From Streptomyces stelliscabiei (GTDB taxonomy: Bacteria > Actinomycetota > Actinomycetes > Streptomycetales > Streptomycetaceae): DNA of 64,000 bases. The translations under genes and the position numbers were made by a program. Positions 57,233 through 64,000 of the stretch are shown here, in pieces. Where the stretch lies: positions 4,836,001 to 4,900,000 of the forward strand of contig NZ_JADBGF010000001.1 in assembly GCF_014873495.1 (NCBI RefSeq). The letters are read 5' to 3'. The stretch's first letter is position 1. Every line of letters starts with the position of its first letter. The notes under the pieces are model-generated. The model was not told where the DNA came from. It was given only the letters and a program-made list of their open reading frames with translations, and did no database searches.

Positions 57233-58624
57233 ATGCCGTCCTGGGATGCGAGTCAGGAGGAACCGGTGTCGTCCCAGGACGAGGTGGAGGAGTTCGCGGC
57301 GCTGCTACGGCGTCTGAAGGCCCGTACGGACCGCAGCTACGCGGCGCTCGCGCGCCACCTGAACATGAACGCCTCGACGCTGCACCGGTACTGCTCGGGC
57401 GAGGCCGTGCCGCTCGGCTTCGCGACCGTGGAACGTATCGCCGCGCTGTGCGAGGCCACCCGGGCCGAACGGGTCGAGCTGCACCGGCGGTGGGTCCTGG
57501 CCGTGGCGGCCCGACAGCGGTCCCGGACGACGCCCACCCCGGCCGCACCGGCCGCCACCGAACCCGCCGCGGCGCCGGCCGAAGCGGAGGCCCTAGCCCA
57601 AGCGGAAGCCGCAGCCGTTGAGATCGTGTCCGGGGGCGGGGGCGGGGCGCCCCCGGCCCCCGTCTCCACGACGACCGCCGACACCGCGCCCGTGGCAGCT
57701 ACGGCATCGGGCCGCGTACCGCGACAGCCCTGGTACAGGCACCGCATCGCGCTCGCCGCCGCTGTCGTGGCCGCGCTGACAGCCGCCCTGGCCGGCCTGT
57801 CCGCCCTGACGTCCGCCACGACGACCGCGAAGACGGCGGGCACCCGGCACGGCTCCCCGACACCGTCCGCGCCCGCCTCCCCCGCACGCGGTCTGCCGTC
57901 CCACACCCCCGCACCGAAGGCGTCCACCGCGGGCGACCGCTCACCGACCCCGTCCACGAGCCCGCCCGCGAGCCCCTCCGCGGACTCCCCCGCCAAGAAG
58001 ACCGTCTCCGCCGCCCCGCCCCTGACCTGGACCGTGAACTCCCAGCTCTGGGCGACCGGTTGCGACCACGACTACGTCATCGACAAGGCGCCCCGCCAGG
58101 TGCCCCCGCCCCCGCTCCCGCAGGACGCCGCCCCATGGGCGCGTTCGCAGGGCGCGGTGCACGGCGGCCAGACACTCGTGGACATCGCCGTGCAGGGGCG
58201 GACGGACACCGCCGTCGTCCTGGAGGCCCTGCGCGTCCGCGTCGTGGGCCGGGCGGCCCCGATGAAGGGCACCGTCTACTTCACGGGCCAGGGCTGCGGC
58301 GGCGACCTGGACCCCCGCTCGTTCGCGGTGGACCTGGACATGGACCGCCCGGTCGCCCGCCCGGCCCAGGGCCCCGAAGGCGGAACGGGCACCCCGGCCA
58401 CCCGCATGCCCTACCAGGTGTCCGCGAAGGCTCCCGAGGTCCTGATGGTCGACGCCCGCACCGTCGACTGCGACTGCCGCTGGTACCTGGAACTCGACTG
58501 GTCCTCCGAGGGCCGCACAGGCACCGCACGCATCGACGACCACGGCACCCCGTTCCGCACCACCGGCATCGAGGGCCTGCCCCAGTACTGGTACGCGAAC
58601 GACGGCTGGACCCCCACGACCTGA
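57233..58624 (+). CDS. XRE-HTH protein with transmembrane helix and extracytoplasmic domain
   Basis: A 463-aa one-component sensor-like protein. XRE-type helix-turn-helix at about 20-80 (AALLRRLKARTDRSYAALAR, MNASTLHRYCSGEAVPLG). A low-complexity Ala/Pro/Glu linker then a transmembrane helix at about 171-192. Outside the membrane lies a Ser/Thr/Pro linker and a folded region of about 160 residues with conserved cysteines (ATGCDHDYVIDKA, GQGCGGDLD, TVDCDCRWYLELDW). The start is ATG at 57233, with GGGGAG 8 nt upstream. The outer domain may sense an envelope signal and pass it to DNA binding. Confidence 0.83.
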   Translation: MPSWDASQEEPVSSQDEVEEFAALLRRLKARTDRSYAALARHLNMNASTLHRYCSGEAVPLGFATVERIAALCEATRAERVELHRRWVLAVAARQRSRTTPTPAAPAATEPAAAPAEAEALAQAEAAAVEIVSGGGGGAPPAPVSTTTADTAPVAATASGRVPRQPWYRHRIALAAAVVAALTAALAGLSALTSATTTAKTAGTRHGSPTPSAPASPARGLPSHTPAPKASTAGDRSPTPSTSPPASPSADSPAKKTVSAAPPLTWTVNSQLWATGCDHDYVIDKAPRQVPPPPLPQDAAPWARSQGAVHGGQTLVDIAVQGRTDTAVVLEALRVRVVGRAAPMKGTVYFTGQGCGGDLDPRSFAVDLDMDRPVARPAQGPEGGTGTPATRMPYQVSAKAPEVLMVDARTVDCDCRWYLELDWSSEGRTGTARIDDHGTPFRTTGIEGLPQYWYANDGWTPTT

Positions 58625-58719
58625 ACCACGACGAAACCGGCGTCTGAGACCACTCCTGGGACCGCCGACAGCCGAGCGGCCCGCACCCGACGTCGCCGCC
58701 GCGTCCGCTGAACGCAAAA

Positions 58720-58748
58720 CCCCAGGCCAGAGAACATCTGGCCTGGGG
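58720..58748 (-). terminator. intrinsic terminator of tRNA-Thr gene
   Basis: A 12-bp perfect stem (58720-58731 with 58737-58748), 5-nt loop, followed on the minus strand by GTTTTGCG, a U4 tract. It lies 10 bp past the tRNA end. Confidence 0.9.
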
Positions 58749-58757
58749 CAGCAAGAG

Positions 58758-58831
58758 AGCCCCCTGTCGGATTCGAACCGACGACCTACGCATTACAAGT
58801 GCGTTGCTCTGGCCAGCTGAGCTAAGGAGGC
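58758..58831 (-). tRNA. tRNA-Thr (anticodon TGT)
   Basis: Read on the minus strand, it folds as a standard cloverleaf. The acceptor strands GCCTCCT and AGGGGGC pair, the D-arm has AGCTCAGCTGG, the anticodon stem is ACGCA/TGCGT around CTTGTAA, and the T-loop is GGTTCGAATCC. The anticodon TGT reads ACA-type threonine codons. The discriminator is T and CCA is not encoded. An intrinsic terminator follows. Confidence 0.97.
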
Positions 58832-58971
58832 GTGGCCCCTCGCGGGGGCGCCCGTGCAGTGTACCCACGTCACAGGGTGTGCTCGTCGAAAATTTCCGCG
58901 AAGTTCACAGGGGTCGAGGTACTGACAGACCAGGTGAACGACAGGTACCGTCCTGACCCAATCCACTCCCG

Positions 58972-58983
58972 TGGACTACACCA
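58972..58983. promoter_or_regulatory. DasR-like site upstream of msiK
   Basis: TGGACTACACCA differs from the DasR core TGGTCTAGACCA at two positions and lies 82 bp before the msiK start. The neighbouring CCACCG...CGGTGG pairing (58981-59008) adds further dyad structure. Confidence 0.5.
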
Positions 58984-59064
58984 CCGTGGATCCGTCCGCG
59001 GTGGATCACCACCTTTACTCGGATCGTCCGGCACGTTCCTGCCGGTGAAGGGGGCCTACGACCC

Positions 59065-60201
<1,137 letters not shown>

Positions 60202-60265
60202 CCCGGACACGGCGCGTCCGTGACCGTGCGCGAAACCTCCAGCCCGGGATAAATCACCCAGGTTG

Positions 60266-60305
60266 ACGAAGAAGGCCCCGCAAACATTCGCGGGGCCTTC
60301 TTCGT
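60266..60305 (+). terminator. msiK terminator
   Basis: A 16-bp perfect stem (60266-60281 with 60290-60305), 8-nt loop AAACATTC. One of the strongest hairpins of the window, 65 bp past the msiK stop. Confidence 0.9.
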
Positions 60306-60442
60306 TGCCCTCAACTACCCCGGCAAATAGGTTGTTTTCGACCAGTGTGCGTCAACCTGCCACCCGGAAGACGGAGCTTCGACATCCCCCGTACCGGTGA
60401 CCTAATGTCGCCATATCACTACCCCGCGCTACCCTCACTCGC

Positions 60443-60892
60443 GTGAAGCACACCCACACCCACACGCAACGGACGCGCCACGGCCGCGGTCCCGCCCGCA
60501 GGATCGGCCGCTCCCTGGCCCTGGTCCTGCCCGTCGTCATGGTCCTCTCCGGCACCCTCGCGGTCACCCGGGTCAACTGGTCGGGCACCGACCCGGCGGA
60601 GTCGATGCTCGCCGCCTCGGAGGTCTCCCAGCGCGCCAAGACCCGCGCCCCCCACGAGGTGCTGCGCGACAAGCTCCTCGTGGAGCTGCAGGAGGAGAAC
60701 CCGGGCGTCGCCCTCACCCACCTCCAGCAGGCGGTGAACGGCCGCCCGGCGCTGGCCAAGCACTGCACCTCCATCGCCCGCGCCCTCGGCCGCGCCGCGG
60801 TCCGCGCCTACGGCCCCACCCGCGCCCAGTCCTTCGCCCGCCCGGTCTGTGACACGTCCTTCGCGACAGGAGTGGCCGCCCAGTTCAGCTGA
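60443..60892 (+). CDS. membrane-anchored or secreted conserved protein
   Basis: A 149-aa protein with a basic, His/Thr-rich N-terminus (KHTHTHTQRTRHGRG), one hydrophobic helix (SLALVLPVVMVLSGTLAVT) and an outer part of helices (HEVLRDKLLVELQEENPGVA, LTHLQQAVNGRPALAKHCTS, ARALGRAAVRAYG) with two Cys. Found in Streptomyces next to sugar nucleotidyltransferase genes, from memory. The start is GTG at 60443. No function is known. Confidence 0.7.
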   Translation: MKHTHTHTQRTRHGRGPARRIGRSLALVLPVVMVLSGTLAVTRVNWSGTDPAESMLAASEVSQRAKTRAPHEVLRDKLLVELQEENPGVALTHLQQAVNGRPALAKHCTSIARALGRAAVRAYGPTRAQSFARPVCDTSFATGVAAQFS

Positions 60893-61105
60893 GACAGTGC
60901 GACGCATCGCCGGTGACCGCGCGACGCACCGCTGAGGGCCCCGCAGTGCCGTAGAGAGCTTCCAGCGGCCCCAAGGGGCTCCCAGAGGCTTCCAGTAGGC
61001 CCACCAGGCCCCGCAGGATCCCCGAGGGCTCCAGGCGCTCGGCATCCCCGTACACCGATCCCAGGGCCGTGCTCCCGCGAACGGGGCGCCACGTACAGTT
61101 CGGGC

Positions 61106-61837
61106 ATGACCGATCCGAACGCCGCGTCGCGCCCCGTTCAAGCCGTGATCCTCGCCGGTGGCCAGGGCTCACGGCTGCGTCCGTACACCGACGACCGGCC
61201 CAAGCCCATGGTCGAGATCCCCGGTACGGGCACCCCGATCATCGGCCATCAGCTCACCTGGCTCGCCGAGGAGGGAGTGACCGACGTGGTCGTCTCCTGC
61301 GGCCACCTCGCCGACGTCCTGCAGAAGTGGCTGGACTCGGCCGACCTGCCGGTCCGCGTCACCACGGTCGTCGAGACGGAACCCCTCGGCCGAGGGGGCG
61401 GCCTCAAGTACGCCGCCTCCCACCTGCCCCACCCCGACCGCCCCTGGTACGCCACCAACGGCGACATCTGGACCCGCTTCTCGCTCCGCGACATGGCGGA
61501 CTTCCACACCGAACGCGACGCCCTCGCCACCCTCGCCCTCGCCCGCCCCCGCATCCCCTGGGGCGCGGTGAAGACGGACGGCTTCGGCCGCGTGACGGAC
61601 TTCATCGAGGCCCCGCCGACGACGTACGAGATCAACGCCGGCGTCTACGTCTTCTCCCCGGAGTTCACCGACCTCCTCCCGGCCCGCGGCGACCACGAAC
61701 GCACCACGTTCCCCCGCCTGGCCCGCGAACGCCGTCTGGCCGGCTTCCCCCTCCCCCAGGGCGCCTACTGGCGAGCCATCGACACGGCCAAGGACCTCAC
61801 GGAAGCAGCCAAGGAACTGGCAGCCCTGAGCCGCTGA
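61106..61837 (+). CDS. NDP-sugar nucleotidyltransferase
   Basis: A 243-aa sugar-phosphate nucleotidyltransferase. The signature AVILAGGQGSRLRPYTDDRP-KPM is at about 13-34; VETEPLGRGGGLKYAASHL and the metal-site WYATNGDIWTRF follow, and GVYVFSPEFTDLLPARGD precedes the end. It would form an NDP-sugar from NTP and a sugar 1-phosphate. No other glycosylation gene is adjacent, so the sugar is unknown. The start is ATG at 61106. Confidence 0.9.
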   Translation: MTDPNAASRPVQAVILAGGQGSRLRPYTDDRPKPMVEIPGTGTPIIGHQLTWLAEEGVTDVVVSCGHLADVLQKWLDSADLPVRVTTVVETEPLGRGGGLKYAASHLPHPDRPWYATNGDIWTRFSLRDMADFHTERDALATLALARPRIPWGAVKTDGFGRVTDFIEAPPTTYEINAGVYVFSPEFTDLLPARGDHERTTFPRLARERRLAGFPLPQGAYWRAIDTAKDLTEAAKELAALSR

Positions 61838-61893
61838 ACGGCGCACGGCGCAGCCGCTCTCCAGCCGCCTCCCCCGCCCCACCGAACACGGCA

Positions 61894-61927
61894 GTGGGCC
61901 CCGCGCCAAGAAGCACGCGGGGCCCAC
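61894..61927. terminator. bidirectional hairpin terminator
   Basis: A 12-bp perfect stem (61894-61905 with 61916-61927) and a 10-nt loop, between the convergent nucleotidyltransferase and DoxX genes. Confidence 0.8.
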
Positions 61928-61953
61928 CAGCACATCGGCACAGCCGACGGAAC

Positions 61954-63684
61954 CTACCCGAGCAGTCCGCCCACCAGCCCAGGCTGCCCACCCGAGGAAC
62001 TCCCCCCGGTGGACCCCCCGTTGGACCCGGTGGCCCCTCCGGTCGCACCGCCGGAGGCCCCTCCGCTGGAGCTGGGCCCGGCAGTGGTGCTCGGCACCTG
62101 CTCGACCGGCGTGGTCTGCTGCGGCGGCGCCTGCCCCGCCGTCCCCTGCGTCTGACTCGGCTGCCCGCCGGTGACCGCCCCGGTGGACGGCGCGGCGCCC
62201 GGCGTCGTGGCCGCCTGCGAAGGCGTCGCCGAGGTCGCGCCCGCCGACGGCGAGTTGGACGCGCTCGGGCTGTTCTCGCGCCGCGCGCTCGGCTCATCCG
62301 GCAGCGGCGACCCCGGCAGCTCGTTGCGCGGCGCCTCCCCGGGCCCGGGGACGACGATCCGGTCGGCGTCGCGCACGGCCCCGCCGAGCACGGACCCCAC
62401 GAGCAGCGTCAGCCCGACGACGATCGCGGCGACGAGCGCGCCCCGGCGCAGTACGTACCGCCGCAGCTCCCAGATGTCGGCGCGCGGCCCGAGCGTGCGC
62501 CAGGCGCCGCCCGCGAGCCGCCCGTCGACGGAGTACACCGGCGCGCCCGCGATGATCAGCGGGGACCAGGCGGCGAGGTAGATGATGTCGGGCGTCTCGT
62601 AGACGGGGACGGTCTTCCAGCTGACGGTGACGAGCAGCGCGGCCGACAGCAGCGCCCCGACACCGCCGGCGACCCGCTGCCAGAGTCCGAAGACGGTGAG
62701 CACGCCCACGATGACCTGGGCGAAGGCGATGACGAGCCCCGAACCCACCGGGTGTTCGAGGGCGAACTGCCGCAGCGGCTCGGCGACTTCCCACGGGTGC
62801 AGCGTGTTCAGCCACTTCACCATGGAGCCGCGCTTGCCGCCGTCGAAGTAGTGCGGGTCGCAGAGCTTGCCCATGCCGGCGTAGGCGGAGATGAAGCCGA
62901 GGAAGACGCGCAGCGGCAGCAGCACCACGCCGAGGTTCATCCGGCGCCCGGGGTAATAGGCGTGCCGGACGGGCTCGTTGCCGGTCCGCCGCCCGCCGCG
63001 CTCGCCTTCGCCGTCGTCGTACGGCTCCGCGAACTCCCCGTCGGCGTAGGCGTCCTGGCCGTACTCCGGTTCGTCGTACGTGCTGCCGACGGTGCGCATG
63101 GCGGGCAGGAGCCGGGTGCCGTCGGCGGCGTGGTCGCCGTGGGTGCGCTGGCTGCCCACGAGGGGCGTCTCGACGGTCTCGACGGTCAGGTCGGCGCCGT
63201 AGCGCCCGCTCGCGTCGCCGTAACGCCCGCCGCCGGTGTCGTAGGCGCTGCCGCCCACGCCGTCGAGGCGGGGGATGACCTGCGTCGACCCGGTGTCGCC
63301 CAGCGGGTCGGCCCCTCGGCCGACGCCCGCGCCGCGTACCGCCTGGAGGAGCCGGTGGGCTCCGGTGTCGTCGGGCGCGGACTTCCCGCTCCAGACGACG
63401 GGCGCGCGCCGGCGCCCGGCGGCGGGCGCGCCGGAGCGCCCGGCCGTGCCCGCGACCGGGATGCGCGCGGTGTCCTCGCCGACGCTCAAGTGCCGTGCGA
63501 TGCGCGGGGACGCCCGCGTGGAGACGCCCAACTGCACGCGAAAGCTCGCGTGGTTGACGATGACCTGCGCCGGATCGCTCGGCACCTTCACCATGCTCAG
63601 CGCGGGAGCGTCGTCGAATCCCGAGTCGAATCCCGACGAACGGTCCCCCGTGGGTGTGCGGGGTGTTCTGGTGTCCACACTCAT
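61954..63684 (-). CDS. DoxX-family membrane protein with long disordered ends
   Basis: A 576-aa protein. About 245 hydrophilic N-terminal residues (Gly/Ala/Arg/Thr rich) precede a DoxX-like four-helix membrane core (about 250-380: LGVVLLPLRVFLGFISAYAG, PVGSGLVIAFAQVIVGVL, GALLSAALLVTVSWKT, and a fifth near 415-440). The last 130 residues are Ser/Gly/Thr/Pro low complexity. DoxX members sit in respiratory or thiol-stress complexes. The start is ATG or GTG around 63684. The bulky tails are unusual for the family and may be surface exposed. Confidence 0.85.
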   Translation of the reverse strand: MSVDTRTPRTPTGDRSSGFDSGFDDAPALSMVKVPSDPAQVIVNHASFRVQLGVSTRASPRIARHLSVGEDTARIPVAGTAGRSGAPAAGRRRAPVVWSGKSAPDDTGAHRLLQAVRGAGVGRGADPLGDTGSTQVIPRLDGVGGSAYDTGGGRYGDASGRYGADLTVETVETPLVGSQRTHGDHAADGTRLLPAMRTVGSTYDEPEYGQDAYADGEFAEPYDDGEGERGGRRTGNEPVRHAYYPGRRMNLGVVLLPLRVFLGFISAYAGMGKLCDPHYFDGGKRGSMVKWLNTLHPWEVAEPLRQFALEHPVGSGLVIAFAQVIVGVLTVFGLWQRVAGGVGALLSAALLVTVSWKTVPVYETPDIIYLAAWSPLIIAGAPVYSVDGRLAGGAWRTLGPRADIWELRRYVLRRGALVAAIVVGLTLLVGSVLGGAVRDADRIVVPGPGEAPRNELPGSPLPDEPSARRENSPSASNSPSAGATSATPSQAATTPGAAPSTGAVTGGQPSQTQGTAGQAPPQQTTPVEQVPSTTAGPSSSGGASGGATGGATGSNGGSTGGSSSGGQPGLVGGLLG

Positions 63685-63812
63685 CTAACCGAGTGACGTG
63701 TCGTTAGGACACTGCTTTGACCGCCCCGATCTGTCCGGACCCCGTCAAGGTCGTCCGGAACACCCCGAACCCCCAGTTGGGGCCCGGTTTCACACCCGTC
63801 ACACCGACGGAA

Positions 63813-64000
63813 CTACGCCCGGCGCCGAGCCGCCTCGTAGAGCACAACTCCCGCCGCGACACCGGCGTTCAGCGACTCGGCCCCACCCGGCATCGGGATC
63901 CGCACCCGGTAGTCGCACGTCTCGCCCACGAGGCGGGACAGGCCCTTGCCCTCGCTGCCGACGACGATGACGACCGGACCGCCGAGGGCCTCCAGGTCAC
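63813..64000 (-). CDS. rlmB: 23S rRNA 2'-O-methyltransferase RlmB, 3' end
   Basis: The C-terminal 62 codons of a SpoU/TrmD-fold (SPOUT) methyltransferase. Visible are the knotted-fold motifs VIVVGSEGKGLSRLVGETCD (motif 2, SAM binding) and RIPMPGGAESLNAGVAAGVV (motif 3), ending YEAARRRA. This matches RlmB, which 2'-O-methylates G2251 of 23S rRNA. The gene continues beyond the right edge of the window. The stop is at 63813-63815. Confidence 0.93.
   Translation of the reverse strand, partial: DLEALGGPVVIVVGSEGKGLSRLVGETCDYRVRIPMPGGAESLNAGVAAGVVLYEAARRRA

Overview
This 64 kb window is GC-rich chromosomal DNA of a Streptomyces species. The evidence is strong third-position GC, frequent GTG/TTG starts, several promoters whose -10 lies about 7 bp before the start codon (leaderless transcripts), DUF397/XRE regulator pairs, groEL2 with CIRCE operators, msiK, cdgB and a DasR-type nagKA locus. 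The order groEL2, cold-shock gene, moaD-like gene, thrC, trehalose genes, nagK/nagA, cdgB and later msiK matches, from memory, the S. coelicolor core region from about SCO4296 down to SCO4240. Most of the window is therefore conserved core with lineage-specific insertions. No IS element, prophage, CRISPR array or secondary-metabolite cluster was found. One tRNA gene is present.

Layout. 1-6.5 kb: a small secreted peptide, an unusual UPF0114 membrane protein fused to an IstB-type AAA+ ATPase (with the only TTA codon noticed), XPB-type helicase, and a HelD-type RNA polymerase-associated helicase. 6.5-11.5 kb: lipoprotein trypsin-like protease, NPP1/NLP-type secreted protein, cutC, an XRE + DUF397 pair, and a secreted beta/gamma-crystallin-like protein. 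11.6-19.5 kb: HD hydrolase, Cmx-like MFS exporter, MDMPI-GNAT fusion, murR/murQ (N-acetylmuramate 6-phosphate recycling), and a MerR-MDMPI fusion with a TipA-like promoter. 19.5-28.7 kb: hypothetical and membrane proteins, an orphan VapB-like antitoxin, a SecD-P1-like lipoprotein, a doubly frameshifted XRE gene beside an intact DUF397 gene, an LLM oxidoreductase, an HTH/zinc-ribbon protein, and an Old Yellow Enzyme.

28.8-45.5 kb: groEL2 under four phased CIRCE half-sites, a cold-shock protein, thrC-moaD behind a SAM-I riboswitch, gpgS, otsA, otsB, and the N-acetylglucosamine locus (sugar-binding lipoprotein diverging from nagK-nagA, plus a PfkB kinase) around three DasR-like sites. These are followed by a CBM-like membrane-anchored protein and cdgB with BldD-like and CRP-like sites upstream. 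45.9-64 kb: flavin reductase, arfB, terD, a GNAT-NUDIX fusion, M1 peptidase, pentapeptide protein, two FAD oxidoreductases, an APH(6)-like kinase, a membrane-anchored XRE sensor-like protein, tRNA-Thr(UGU), msiK, a sugar nucleotidyltransferase, a DoxX protein and the 3' end of rlmB.

The genes link several physiological themes. Cell-wall amino-sugar recycling appears as murR/murQ, nagK/nagA, and msiK, which energises sugar ABC importers. Compatible-solute and glycerate-glucan metabolism appears as gpgS/otsA/otsB. Stress control appears as groEL2, the cold-shock gene, terD and helD. Developmental c-di-GMP signalling appears as cdgB. All functions are inferred from recognisable motifs; no database search was run.
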